From contig JAPZRF010000027.1 in the NCBI GenBank assembly GCA_027531145.1, forward strand, positions 1 to 39,604: a stretch of 39,604 nt of DNA, given 5' to 3'. Numbering within the stretch: the stretch's first letter is position 1; the number at the start of each line of letters is the position of its first letter. The stretch comes from Brevundimonas sp. Lineage in GTDB: Bacteria > Pseudomonadota > Alphaproteobacteria > Caulobacterales > Caulobacteraceae. Made by a program: the position numbers and the translations under genes. The notes beneath the pieces are model-generated. The model worked only from the letters and a program-made list of their open reading frames with translations, was not told the DNA's origin and made no database searches. Below, piece after piece: positions 8,454-17,621 of the stretch.

Positions 8454-8905
8454 CGGCGGTCATGTATCCCGCGAGGGTGTCTCGCCTCGGGCAGATGATC
8501 GACCTGCCCGGCGGCCTGACCCTCGCGGAGGCCATGGAGCAGGCTGAGATTAACCTCGCGCCGCTGCGTGCCCCGGCCATGGCGCTAATCGAGGGGCATA
8601 TCGTCGAGCTGGAGGGCCTGACCGCCCACACCTCGACACGCGATCAGGTGTATGCCTTGGCCTCGGCCGTCATCGACTGCGCCAGCCTGTTCGACCTTGG
8701 GGATGTGTGCGCGGTTGCGGCCGGTCTCTGCGACCTTGTCGAGGAAGCCACGCCCGAGCGCCCGTTTGACTGGCGCATGCCCGCCCTGCATGCGCGCACC
8801 CTCAGGTTGCTGCTCAGCCTGCCGGACCACGCCACCGGGGAGCGGCTGCGCCTGCGCGACGAGATCGCCGCGGTGGTCGCCCACAAGGGGGCCGCGCGCG
8901 CCTAG
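8450..8905 (+). CDS. CheE-like helical protein (hypothetical)
   Basis: This protein of about 151 residues is mostly helical and has no signal peptide. The segment SRLGQMIDLPGGLTLAEAME followed by QAEINLAPLR resembles my memory of Caulobacter CheE, a small protein from the chemotaxis cluster. CheE-like proteins are associated with receiver domains, and here the gene overlaps a receiver gene by GTGA, which supports a partnership. The start is GTG 8450 (coupled) or ATG 8462. No catalytic His for an HPt role stands out: the His residues at about 46, 56 and 109 are not in an HPt-like context. The assignment is tentative. Confidence 0.5.
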   Translation: MTAVMYPARVSRLGQMIDLPGGLTLAEAMEQAEINLAPLRAPAMALIEGHIVELEGLTAHTSTRDQVYALASAVIDCASLFDLGDVCAVAAGLCDLVEEATPERPFDWRMPALHARTLRLLLSLPDHATGERLRLRDEIAAVVAHKGAARA

Positions 8906-8917
8906 AGACATCGAACT

Positions 8918-10798
8918 CTAGACGTCCGCCACCGCCTCGGCCCGCCGCGCGCCGCGTGTCTGCTTCCGCCACAGGGCAGCATACTCCCCTTCCGGTCGCG
9001 CCACCAGTTCGGCGTGGGTGCCCCGCTCCACCACCTGGCCAGCCTTGAGCACGAGGATCTGATCGGCGTCCGCGACGGTCGACAGCCGGTGCGCCACGAC
9101 GAGCGTCGTCCGACCGGCCCGGGCCCGCCGCAGCGTCCTCTGGATCGCCTGCTCGGTCCGGCTGTCGAGAGCGCTGGTGGCCTCGTCGAGGATAAGCAGA
9201 GACGGGTCTGCCAGAAGGGCGCGGGCGATGCCGACGCGCTGCCGCTCCCCGCCCGACAGCTTGAGGCCGCGCTCGCCCACCATGGTGTCCATCCCCTGCG
9301 GCAGGCCGCGAATGAAGTCGCCGAGCTCGGCCGCCTCCGCCGCTCCGAGGATTTCCGCCGCACTCGCGTCCGGCCGGGCAAAGGCGATGTTGGCCTGCAA
9401 GGTGTCGTTGAACAGCGCCACGTCCTGCGGAACCAGGGCGACGCTCGCCCGCAGCGAGGCCTGGGTCACCGCGCGGGCGTCATAACCGTCGACCAGGACC
9501 TGGCCCACCTGGGGATCAAGCAGGCGTAGGGCCAGCTTGACGATGGTTGACTTTCCAGCGCCTGACGGACCGACCAGCGCCAGCGTGGTTCCCGGCTCGG
9601 CAACGAAACTGACCGCCTCGAGCCCGTTGGCGCGGGCGTCGTGGCGATAGCCCACCCCCTCGAAGACAAGCCGTGCGCCCCGTGCGTCGACCCGCCGGGG
9701 AAGGGCGGTCGCGTCGGGGGCGTCAGCGACCTGCGGCTGCTGACGGGTCACCTTCAGCATCTCCTCCATGTCGATGAACGACTGGCGCACCTCGCGGTAG
9801 GCGAAGCCGAGGATGTTCAGCGGCTGGTAGAGCGAGATCATGATCAGTACGGCGGCGGTCACATCGCCGGGACCCATGCGGCCGGCGGCGGCCTCCATGC
9901 CGGCCATTACCGCCATGACGCCGAGGCCGAGATTCATGATCCCGGACTGGATGACGTTGAGCAGCGCCAGTGAGCTGTTGGCCTTCAGCGACGCCCGGGT
10001 GTAGGTCGCCAGCGCCGCGTCGTAGCTGGCTGCGGCCCGCCCCTCGGCCCCGAACGCCTTGACCGTTTCGTAGTTGAGGAAGGCGTCAACTGCCTGACCC
10101 GCCGCGGCACTGTCGGCCTGGTTCATGATGCGGCGGTGCTCCAGCCGCCAGTTCGAAAGTGCGAAGGTCGAGACCGCGTAGACAGCCACCACGACCACGG
10201 CGACCGCGCCGAAACGCCAGTCGTATCGGCCGGCCAACACCCCTGCAGCGAGCACCAGCTCCAGACCGGTCGGGACCAGATTGAAGGCCAGCACCCGCAG
10301 CAGGAAATCCACCGCCCGGGATCCGCGCTCCACGGTGCGCGAGAGCGATCCGGAGCGCTTGGTCTGGTGGAAGTCCAGCGACAGGCCGAGCGCGTGGGCG
10401 AAGGCCTCGGCGGCGGTTCTGCGTTGAGCCGCCGCCCGCACCGGCGCAAACACAACGTCGGACAGCTGTGGCGCGGCACCGCTGAGAAAGCGGATCAGGG
10501 CATAGCCAACAGCGAAGGCCGTAAAGCCCAAGCTTAGGGCAACCGTGGCCCCCTGCCCCGCCGCGAGCGCATTGACCGCCGCGCCGAGCGCCAGCGGTGC
10601 CAGTACCCCGAGCGCGCGTCCGCCCAGGGTCAGCAGCACCGCAACGGCAAGCCGAAGCCGGAGCTGGGGCGCGTCCGAGCGGGCAACCAGCCGGATCAGG
10701 TCGGACAGGGTCGCCCAGGTCCTGACTTCGGGCACAGCCGCTTCCACCGCAGCACCGCTGTCCCGGCGTCTGGCACCCCGCTCCCCTCGCATCGACAT
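8918..10798 (-). CDS. Atm1/HMT1-type ABC exporter (fused membrane and ATPase domains)
   Basis: This 626-residue half-transporter has a type 1 exporter membrane domain (~45-340) and an ATPase domain (~375-620). Walker A is GPSGAGKST at about 409-417, the signature is LSGGERQR, Walker B is LLILDEATSALD, and the switch His is in VVAHRLST. Motifs in the membrane domain (RFLSGAAPQLSDVVFAPV, SLDFHQTKRSGSLSRTVERG and ALNY-type FLNYETVKAFGAE) match the Atm1/HMT1 branch, which exports glutathione- or sulfur-linked metal compounds. It should act as a homodimer. ATG 10798 follows GGAG. It is the last gene of a run mscS - threonine aldolase - exporter, with 43 bases to the preceding gene. Confidence 0.88.
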   Translation of the reverse strand: MSMRGERGARRRDSGAAVEAAVPEVRTWATLSDLIRLVARSDAPQLRLRLAVAVLLTLGGRALGVLAPLALGAAVNALAAGQGATVALSLGFTAFAVGYALIRFLSGAAPQLSDVVFAPVRAAAQRRTAAEAFAHALGLSLDFHQTKRSGSLSRTVERGSRAVDFLLRVLAFNLVPTGLELVLAAGVLAGRYDWRFGAVAVVVVAVYAVSTFALSNWRLEHRRIMNQADSAAAGQAVDAFLNYETVKAFGAEGRAAASYDAALATYTRASLKANSSLALLNVIQSGIMNLGLGVMAVMAGMEAAAGRMGPGDVTAAVLIMISLYQPLNILGFAYREVRQSFIDMEEMLKVTRQQPQVADAPDATALPRRVDARGARLVFEGVGYRHDARANGLEAVSFVAEPGTTLALVGPSGAGKSTIVKLALRLLDPQVGQVLVDGYDARAVTQASLRASVALVPQDVALFNDTLQANIAFARPDASAAEILGAAEAAELGDFIRGLPQGMDTMVGERGLKLSGGERQRVGIARALLADPSLLILDEATSALDSRTEQAIQRTLRRARAGRTTLVVAHRLSTVADADQILVLKAGQVVERGTHAELVARPEGEYAALWRKQTRGARRAEAVADV

Positions 10799-10841
10799 CA
10801 CTCCGATATGGTCGGGCGCAGTCGTCCCCGCAATCCGCCGC

Positions 10842-11861
10842 TCAGCCGGAGACCGACGCCACGGCGGCAATCAGCTCGTCGACCGCCGCCTCCGTCGTCG
10901 CCCAGGAGCAGACAAACCGCACCGATCCGTCATTGAAGCGGTAGCAGGCCCAGCCGGCGGCATTCAGCGCCCGGTGGGCGGCGACGGGCATGCGGAGGAA
11001 CACCGCGTTGGCCTCGACCGCATGGGCCAGCACCCACGGCGTCGCCTCGACAATGCCCGTCGCCAGCCGCCGGGCCATGGTGTTGGCGTGCGCGGCCCCG
11101 GCCTCCCATGCCCCCGTTTCCAGCAGACCGAGCAGCGGCGCGGCGAGCAAGCGGGCCTTCGAGGCGGTCTGGCCGGCCTGCTTCAGCCGGTTGTCGAGGC
11201 GCCGCGCCAGGCTCTTGTCGAACAGCACCAGTGCCTCGGTGCACATGGCACCGGCCTTGGCACCGCCCAGCACCAGCGCGTCGACCCCGAGCCGGCCGAT
11301 GACCTTCAGATCGAACCCGGCCGCGGCCGCATTGGCCAGACGCGCCCCGTCGAGATGGACCCCATGGCCGCGCGCCTTGACCGGCGTGATCAGAGCCTCA
11401 AGCTCCTCGCAGGTGTAGACCGCGCCGTACTCCGTCGACTGGGTGAGGCTCAGCGCCGCCGGAGGCTGGCGGTGGCCGACCTCAGGCTCCTCCAGCGCCA
11501 CCGCAAGGGCGCGCGGATCGACCTTGCCCGAAAAGCCCGGCAGGCCGACCAGGCCGACGCCCTGACCGAAGAAGCCCGGTGCGCCGGTCTCGTCGGTGCA
11601 CACATGCGCCGCCTGATGCGCCAGTACAGCCTCGAACGGCCAGGCCAGCATCGACAGGGCGATGGCGTTGGCCGCGGTGCCGGAAAAGACGAATCGCACC
11701 TCCACATCGAAGTCGAGGCGCTGCCGAACGAGGTCGGCCGCGCGCCTCGTGATGTCGTCGGTGCCATAGGCCCTTGCATAGCCGGCGTTGGCGGCGGCGA
11801 GCGCCTCGAGCGCCTCGGGGGCCATGCCGGCGGTATTGTCAGAGGCGAAGTCGTAACGCAT
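10842..11861 (-). CDS. ltaE: Low-specificity L-threonine aldolase
   Basis: This 339-residue fold-type I PLP enzyme cleaves L-threonine or allo-threonine to glycine and acetaldehyde. The N-terminal RYDFASDNTAGMAPEALEAL, FVFSGTAANAIAL (~58-70), HLDGARLANA (169-178) and LGGAKAGAM with the PLP lysine at about K202 are visible. Most relatives have GGTKNG at the lysine, so GGAKAG is a mild variation. The length is normal. The start ATG is 4 bases from the stop of mscS, so it is cotranscribed with the channel gene. The related beta-eliminating lyases are an alternative label. Confidence 0.87.
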   Translation of the reverse strand: MRYDFASDNTAGMAPEALEALAAANAGYARAYGTDDITRRAADLVRQRLDFDVEVRFVFSGTAANAIALSMLAWPFEAVLAHQAAHVCTDETGAPGFFGQGVGLVGLPGFSGKVDPRALAVALEEPEVGHRQPPAALSLTQSTEYGAVYTCEELEALITPVKARGHGVHLDGARLANAAAAGFDLKVIGRLGVDALVLGGAKAGAMCTEALVLFDKSLARRLDNRLKQAGQTASKARLLAAPLLGLLETGAWEAGAAHANTMARRLATGIVEATPWVLAHAVEANAVFLRMPVAAHRALNAAGWACYRFNDGSVRFVCSWATTEAAVDELIAAVASVSG

Positions 11862-11864
11862 GGC

Positions 11865-12788
11865 TCAGGACTGTTGAGTCTCGGTCGGCACGGCGACGGC
11901 GCGGGCGAAAGCCGCATTCTTGCCCGGCACCTCGACCTGGTGCGGGAACGGGATTTCGATGCCGGCGGCGTCAAGCGCCTCCTTGCCACCCTGCATCAGG
12001 TCGGCCTGGGTCTGCCACCAGTCGCCTGATGCGACCCACGCGTGGAGCGTGATCTGCACTGCGCTGTCCAGCAGGCCGGTCACGCCGGTCCAGGGCTCCG
12101 GATCGGCCAGCACTGTCTCGTGCGCGACGGCCACGCCCTTGAGCACCGCCCGGGCCGCATCGAGGCGCTCGCCGTAGCCGACGGTGAAGTTGATCTCGAC
12201 CCGGCGTGTCCGTTGACCGGAAAGGTTGACGATGACGTCGCCCAGAACCTGGGAGTTTGGCACCACGATCCTGTGGTTGCTGGCGTTGGAAAGCTGGGTG
12301 GTGAACAGGTCAAGCTTCTGGACCGAACCAGATACATCTCGGACCTGTACAATGTCGCCGACGCGGTAGGGTCTGAGCACCAGCAGCAGCACGCCGGCCG
12401 CGACGTTCGACAGTGTGCCCTGGAGGGCGAGGCCCACCGCCAGCGATGCCGCACCGAGCACGGCGATGATAGAGGTGGTCTGCACCCCGAGGCGCTGCAG
12501 CACGGCGATCAGGCCGATGATCAAAATGCCTAGGCGGATAACCTCGACGAGGAAATTCAGGATCGTCTGGTCGCGCCTGAAACCTCGCAGGCGTCCGAGA
12601 GCCCGTCGAGCCGCCTGACCGCCCCAGCGCGAGGCGATCACGGTAGCGGCAAGGATCAGCGCGGCGATCAACAGGTTGACAGCGAAATCGCCGGCGAGAT
12701 CGACGAGCCTGGCGACGAGAGCTGCATCGACAGTGGCGGCGCGTTCGCCAGCGGCGAGCGCCTCGGTCAGTGGGAGGAGGGATGGCAT
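11865..12788 (-). CDS. Small-conductance mechanosensitive channel, MscS family
   Basis: This 307-residue inner-membrane channel has about three membrane helices (~33-52, 84-104 and 110-142). The pore-lining helix is Gly/Ala-rich (IIAVLGAASLAVGLALQGTL), followed by the beta-domain motif LRPYRVGDIVQV and the signature IVVPNSQVLGDVIVN. Such channels open under membrane tension during osmotic downshock. The C-terminal cytoplasmic domain is of normal length. It is the first gene of the mscS-ltaE-exporter run. Upstream is the 3' end of the DNA ligase gene on the same strand, 43 bases away, so a promoter of its own would be in that gap. Confidence 0.92.
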   Translation of the reverse strand: MPSLLPLTEALAAGERAATVDAALVARLVDLAGDFAVNLLIAALILAATVIASRWGGQAARRALGRLRGFRRDQTILNFLVEVIRLGILIIGLIAVLQRLGVQTTSIIAVLGAASLAVGLALQGTLSNVAAGVLLLVLRPYRVGDIVQVRDVSGSVQKLDLFTTQLSNASNHRIVVPNSQVLGDVIVNLSGQRTRRVEINFTVGYGERLDAARAVLKGVAVAHETVLADPEPWTGVTGLLDSAVQITLHAWVASGDWWQTQADLMQGGKEALDAAGIEIPFPHQVEVPGKNAAFARAVAVPTETQQS

Positions 12789-12831
12789 GGTGTCGGTCTA
12801 GCGCCTCCCGCGGGGATGTGAACCCCCGACC

Positions 12832-14463
12832 TCAACCGACAAGCCGTCCCCCGCTGCGCTCGATCGCCGCCAGAAGCGCCATCACCTCTTCCAGCGTCGC
12901 CGCATCAGCCGCTGGCTTGTCCCAGCGGATCCGGCTGATCCGCGGAAAGCGCATGGCCACGCCGGACTTGTGCCGGGGCGAGCGCTGCAGGCCCTCGAAG
13001 GCGATCTCCAGCACCAGCCCGTTGTCCGGCCCGGCCCGCACGGCGCGGACCGGACCAAACCGCTCGACGGTGTGGTCACGTACGAACGTATCGAGCTGCT
13101 TCAACTCGGCGTCAGTGAAGCCGAAATAGGCCTTGCCGACCGGGGTCAGCGCCCCGTCCGCCGTCCAGACGCCGAAGGTGAAGTCGGAGTAGAAGCTGGA
13201 GCGCTTGCCGTGTCCACGCTGGGCATACATCAGCACGGCGTCGATGACGTGCGGGTCCCGCTTCCACTTGAACCAGGGCCCTTTCGGCCTGCCAGCGAGA
13301 TAGGGGGAGTCACGGCGCTTGAGCATCAGCCCCTCGGCGGCGGCCCCGACCGGCGGGTCGGCCCGCAGTTGCGCCAGCGCCTCCCAGTCGTCGAACGGCA
13401 CCAGCGGCGAAAGGATCAGCCGGGCCGGGTGGCCGCCGGCGACCAGCCGCTCCAGCGCCGCCCGCCGCTCGATTAGTGGCGCGGCGCGCCAGTCCGTCAT
13501 CCCCTCGGCCAGCAGGTCATAGGCGATGATGGCCGCCGGGCTGGCCGCCTGCAGCCGCGCATCCGCCGCCTTGCGGTTCAACCGGGTCTGCAGGTCGGCG
13601 AATGGCGCGACCTGCCCCTCGCGCAGGACAACCAATTCTCCGTCCACAGCCCCCTCGAAGGCGAGGGCCGACATCAGGTCGGGGAACGCGCCCGAGATCT
13701 CCTCGCCGGTGCGGGAATAGAGTCTGGCCACGCCCCCCTCGCGCACGGCCTGGACGCGGATCCCATCCCACTTCCATTCCGCCAGGAAGTCACCCGGGGC
13801 CAGCCGCTCGAAATCCACCGCCTCGTCAAGCGCGGTCGCCAGCATGACCGGTCGGAAGCGGCCCGGTGCATCCGCAGACGGTCTGCTCCCTCGCCCCTCC
13901 AGCCAGGCAAACAGCTCAACATAAGGCGGCTCAAGCGCGTGCCAGATCTCCTCGAGCTCAGCGACATCGACGGCCTCATTCGCGGCCACCCTGGCAGCCG
14001 CAGTCTTGGCCAGACGGGCGGACAATCCGACCCGCAGGCCGCCGGTCAGCAGCTTGAGCAGGGCCCAACGGCCCGTGGGCTCCAGCGCATCGAGCCAGCG
14101 CTCGATGTGCCCCGGAATCTCGCCGCGCCCGGACTGACGCAGGATCTCGACCACCTCGGTCAGATCGGGCGGACGGTTCGGCAGGGTCGCAGACGGCGGC
14201 CAGATCAGGGCGACCGTCTCGGCCAGGTCGCCGACGTAGTCGTAGGACCACCCGAACAGTACCGGATCGACCCGAGCCTCGACCGCCCGCCGGATCAACC
14301 CCGGCTTGGCCGTGTCGAACACGAGATCGCCCGTGAGCGCAGCCAGCGCCCAGCCGCGTTCCGGATCGCCCGTGGCGCGCAGATAGTCGCGAACCAGCAC
14401 CAGTTTGGCGTTGCGCGAGGCGGTGAGCGCCAGCCGGTTGAGCAGCTCGGCGAACGCCCTCAT
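12832..14463 (-). CDS. ATP-dependent DNA ligase (DNA damage-associated bacterial type)
   Basis: This 543-residue protein starts MRAFAELLNRLALTASRNAK, the start typical of the bacterial ATP-dependent ligases annotated as cisplatin damage response ligase (TIGR04120 type, from memory). The DNA-binding domain (~1-200) is followed by the nucleotidyltransferase domain with motif I EWKWDGIR, where K231 receives AMP. Downstream are YSRTGEEIS, DGELVV, EGLMLKRRDSPY and WFKWKRDP, and then an OB-fold. It should seal nicks during DNA repair alongside the NAD+-dependent LigA. In many alphaproteobacteria it is clustered with an exonuclease and an Lhr-type helicase. Neither is here: the gene instead overlaps chrA by ATGA. 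The start ATG 14463 fits that overlap. Confidence 0.92.
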   Translation of the reverse strand: MRAFAELLNRLALTASRNAKLVLVRDYLRATGDPERGWALAALTGDLVFDTAKPGLIRRAVEARVDPVLFGWSYDYVGDLAETVALIWPPSATLPNRPPDLTEVVEILRQSGRGEIPGHIERWLDALEPTGRWALLKLLTGGLRVGLSARLAKTAAARVAANEAVDVAELEEIWHALEPPYVELFAWLEGRGSRPSADAPGRFRPVMLATALDEAVDFERLAPGDFLAEWKWDGIRVQAVREGGVARLYSRTGEEISGAFPDLMSALAFEGAVDGELVVLREGQVAPFADLQTRLNRKAADARLQAASPAAIIAYDLLAEGMTDWRAAPLIERRAALERLVAGGHPARLILSPLVPFDDWEALAQLRADPPVGAAAEGLMLKRRDSPYLAGRPKGPWFKWKRDPHVIDAVLMYAQRGHGKRSSFYSDFTFGVWTADGALTPVGKAYFGFTDAELKQLDTFVRDHTVERFGPVRAVRAGPDNGLVLEIAFEGLQRSPRHKSGVAMRFPRISRIRWDKPAADAATLEEVMALLAAIERSGGRLVG

Positions 14464-15635
14464 CCGACGGTCAGGCCGGCACCCGCCGCAATCAGCACCA
14501 CCAGCGGCGGGGGCATGCGGAACAGGGTCAGCATCAGCAGCGCACCGAGGGCGATCATCAGCGTCGCCGGAGACCGAAACGCTTCCGGTGCGACCGTGTT
14601 CAGAAAGGCCGCCGCCAGCAGGCCCGTGGCTGCGGCACCGGCCAGCGCGAGGCTGCCGCGCACCCGGGTGGAGCGCCGCAGCGCCGGCCACAGCGGCTCG
14701 AGTCCCAACACCAGCAGCGCGCCCGGGGCGAACAGGGCCAGCATGACCAGCAGGCCCTGCCACACCCCCCCTTCCACCGCCCCGAGATAGGCCCCGAAGG
14801 CGAACAGGGGCCCCGGAAGCGCCTGGGCGGCCCCATAGCCGGCGAGGAAGGTCTCGCGGTCCAGCCAGCCCCGGCCAACGAACTCCCCTTCCAGGAGCGG
14901 CAGGACGGCATGGCCGCCGCCGAACACGAGGGCCCCGGAGACATAGGCGGCGCCGGCCGGGTTCGGCGGCAGGGCCACAGCCAGCCCCAGCAGGAGGGAA
15001 GCTGCGGCGAGCAACAGCCCGCCTCCGGCAAGCGCTCGCCGCGACGGCGTCCCACTCTCCTCGCCGTTCGACCGGGAGCCCTGCGGCAGGGCCGCCGGCG
15101 GAAGCACCGCCCCCATCGCCAGGGCGACGGCGAGGATCCAGAGCTGGCCCACCCCGCCGTAGCCGAGCGCGGCCAGCGCGGCGACGACAAGCACGATCCC
15201 GCGCTGCAGGTCGGGGGCCGTCTGGCGCGCCATCTGCACCCCCGCGATGAGCACCACCGCCGCCGCCGCCGCCTTGAGCCCGCTCGCCCAGCCGCCGCCC
15301 AGCGTGGCCAGCAGCCCCGGGGCCGCCAGGGCGAGCGCCAGCATCAGCAGCGCAGAGGGGGCCGTGAAGGCGACGAAGGCGGCGAGCGCCCCACGCCAGC
15401 CCGCCAGTCGCCAGCCGATGACCAGCCCCGCCTGACTGGAGGACGGTCCCGGCAGGACCTGGCTGACGGCGACGATCTCTGCGAAGGCGTCCGGCGGGAC
15501 CCATTCGCGGCGCTCGACCAGCTCGCGATGGAAGTGGCCGATATGGGCGACGGGCCCGCCAAAGGCCGTCAGGCCGAGCCCGAGGAAGGCGCGACCCACG
15601 GCGATCCAGCTAGGGCGGGGCATGTCGCTCTGCAT
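14460..15635 (-). CDS. chrA: Chromate ion transporter ChrA
   Basis: This protein of about 391 residues has two CHR domains and about 10-12 membrane helices. The first half has FGGPVAHIGHFHRELVERRE and VLPGPSSSQ, and the second half has FGGGHAVLPLLEGEFVGRGW and ALPGPLFAFGAYLG. These are the paired motifs of the long-chain ChrA family, which exports chromate. Several homologues have no proven chromate role. A hydrophilic linker (~190-215) separates the halves. The start is ATG 15635 or ATG 15623 (MPRPSW); neither has a strong Shine-Dalgarno. No chrB-type regulator is nearby. The stop overlaps the ligase start (ATGA), an unusual pairing. Confidence 0.9.
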   Translation of the reverse strand: MQSDMPRPSWIAVGRAFLGLGLTAFGGPVAHIGHFHRELVERREWVPPDAFAEIVAVSQVLPGPSSSQAGLVIGWRLAGWRGALAAFVAFTAPSALLMLALALAAPGLLATLGGGWASGLKAAAAAVVLIAGVQMARQTAPDLQRGIVLVVAALAALGYGGVGQLWILAVALAMGAVLPPAALPQGSRSNGEESGTPSRRALAGGGLLLAAASLLLGLAVALPPNPAGAAYVSGALVFGGGHAVLPLLEGEFVGRGWLDRETFLAGYGAAQALPGPLFAFGAYLGAVEGGVWQGLLVMLALFAPGALLVLGLEPLWPALRRSTRVRGSLALAGAAATGLLAAAFLNTVAPEAFRSPATLMIALGALLMLTLFRMPPPLVVLIAAGAGLTVG

Positions 15636-15728
15636 GCGCCAGCTATAGGCGGCGGGTTCGGACAGGCAAACCGGGGCTTGCGACGCCACCCTGCGCAGAT
15701 AGCCGCAGGACAGCGCGGTTCGAGAGGG

Positions 15729-17543
15729 TCAGGCGGCGGCCGCTTCGCGCGACTCCGACCCGCAGGCGCGCACGCCCTCGCGCCCCTCCCCGACCCGGGC
15801 CATCAACAGGGCAAGGGCCTGGAAATCGATCGGCTTGTTGAGATAGGCGTCGGCACCGGCCGCCAGACCGGCCTCATGGTCCTCGTGACGGGCCGAGGCG
15901 GACAGCACCACGACAGGGGTCTCGCGACTCGGTCCAGGCGTGGCGCGCAGGCGGCGGGTGGCCGTCAGCCCGTCCATGACCGGCATGTTCACGTCCATGA
16001 CGATCAGGTCGAACGCCCGGTCCCGGGCAAGATCTAGGGCCAGCTCCCCGTTCTCCGCCGAGGCGGTAACGTGGCCGCCCGAAGCCAACCAGGCCTCAAG
16101 GATCATGCGGTTGACCGGATGGTCCTCGACCACCAGCACCCGGAGACTGGACCCTCCGTCGATCTCTGCGGTGATGGCGGCGACGGGCTCGCTGTCAGCC
16201 CAGCTCACGACCTCGGCCTCGCAGACGAAGGTGAAGGTTGAGCCCTCTCCCGGGCGGGAGGTTACGGTGATGTCGCCGCTCATGACCCGCGCGATGCGAC
16301 GCGCGATGGTCAGGCCCAGACCCGTGCCGCCGAACCGCCGGGTCGAAGAGCTGTCGACCTGGGTGAAGGGCAAGAAGAGGCGTTCGAGGTCCTCTGCCGA
16401 TATCCCCAGGCCGGTATCGCGCACCTCGAACGCCAGACGGCAGCGACGCTCCCCGAGGCGCTCACCGCGGATGGTGTATCGGACCTCGCCCTCATCTGTG
16501 AACTTGACCGCGTTGGACAGCAGGTTCTGGATCACCTGGCCGACACGCAGAGAGTCGCCACGTACGACCGTGGGAACCTCTCCGTCGCACTCCATGACGA
16601 ACCGGATGCCCTTGGCCTCGGCCTTGGCAGCAAAGGCGGCAGAGCCGCGGCGCGCCAACTCGGCGATGTCCACATCGACGACCTCGAAGGTCATCTTGCC
16701 GGCCTCGATCTTGGCAAGGTCGAGGATGTCGGTGAGCAGGCCAAGCAGGCTATCGCCAGAATTGCGGATGATCGACAGGTACTCGCGCTGGGTACCGTCG
16801 AGATTGGTCGCGCTCATCAGCTGGGCCGCGCCGAGCACACCATTCATTGGCGTTCGCAGCTCGTGCGAGATAACGGCGAGGAAGTTGGACTTGGCGTCGC
16901 TGGCCGCGTTGGCCTTGTCGCGCGACGCTTCCAGCTCTGTGATCAGTTGCGCCTGCTGGTTCTGGAAGTCGGTGATCCGCGCTTCACGGATCACACCCAT
17001 CAGCACCAGAACGAACAGGCTCGACGCAGTGAGCGGAATGATGCCGATCAGCGGCCAGAAGGCAGGACTGCCCCAGCTCGTGATGAGGAACCAGACCACG
17101 ACGACTGAATAGGGCGAGGAGATGAGCAGGGCCTGTCTGGGCGAGCGGCGAAGCCATGAGAAGACCAACACATAGCCTGACACGATCATGGCTACGGCTA
17201 GCGCCTTACCGAACGGATGCGGCGCACTCCACGCCAGCACCGGCGCAACCGCCCAGGCCCAGCCCGTGATCATCGCGACGACCGGTAACACCAGCCCCCA
17301 GCTATCCCCGTCACGGATCTGCAACCGACGTTCTACCGCGCTACGCAGCAGGCCCGCCCCCGTCGCGACTGCAAACCAGACGATGCTAGCCAACGGACCC
17401 ACCGTGGGGATCAGGGCCAACGCCCAGGTGGCGAGGATCAGGTAGCGCAGATACTGGGTTTGCAGGATCGCCGTCAGCGCCTGCGCAGCCTCACTTGAAC
17501 GCGCGTCTCCGGCCCTGGTCGTCCTGCTCCCACTTCCAGCCAT
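15729..17543 (-). CDS. Hybrid sensor histidine kinase with C-terminal receiver
   Basis: This 604-residue membrane protein starts with an N-terminal sensor region of about six helices (~35-185), with no PAS domain seen. A short coiled coil (~190-215) follows, then the HisKA domain with phospho-acceptor H227 in ISHELRTPMNG. The HATPase domain has NLLSNAVKFT, DTGLGIS and FGGTGLGLTI. The receiver has the acidic pair VVEDHP, phospho-acceptor D517 in IVMDVNMPVMDG, and the conserved Lys in LNKPI. The signal sensed is unknown. ATG 17543 is preceded by GGAG at good spacing. No cognate regulator adjoins it, so it probably passes phosphate to an unlinked HPt or regulator. It lies between chrA and bolA on the same strand. 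Confidence 0.93.
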   Translation of the reverse strand: MAGSGSRTTRAGDARSSEAAQALTAILQTQYLRYLILATWALALIPTVGPLASIVWFAVATGAGLLRSAVERRLQIRDGDSWGLVLPVVAMITGWAWAVAPVLAWSAPHPFGKALAVAMIVSGYVLVFSWLRRSPRQALLISSPYSVVVVWFLITSWGSPAFWPLIGIIPLTASSLFVLVLMGVIREARITDFQNQQAQLITELEASRDKANAASDAKSNFLAVISHELRTPMNGVLGAAQLMSATNLDGTQREYLSIIRNSGDSLLGLLTDILDLAKIEAGKMTFEVVDVDIAELARRGSAAFAAKAEAKGIRFVMECDGEVPTVVRGDSLRVGQVIQNLLSNAVKFTDEGEVRYTIRGERLGERRCRLAFEVRDTGLGISAEDLERLFLPFTQVDSSSTRRFGGTGLGLTIARRIARVMSGDITVTSRPGEGSTFTFVCEAEVVSWADSEPVAAITAEIDGGSSLRVLVVEDHPVNRMILEAWLASGGHVTASAENGELALDLARDRAFDLIVMDVNMPVMDGLTATRRLRATPGPSRETPVVVLSASARHEDHEAGLAAGADAYLNKPIDFQALALLMARVGEGREGVRACGSESREAAAA

Positions 17544-17621
17544 ACACGTCTCCCGCGCGCCCTTCACTCTCAACGGTAGGAGAGAAGAGCTAAGGCCGGG
17601 TGAACAAGAACTGGGTTGCAA

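Noticed and set aside
12800..12826. A tRNA T-arm-like piece on the minus strand (GGGGGTTCACATCCCC) between mscS and the ligase gene, a possible attachment-site remnant.
   Set aside because: No acceptor stem or anticodon arm adjoins it, and no integrase or element boundary is nearby. It is probably chance in GC-rich DNA.
14484..15504. In-frame upstream extension of the DNA ligase to about 890 residues.
   Set aside because: The extension is chrA read in another frame. The family start MRAFAELL at 14463 and the ATGA overlap fix the true start.
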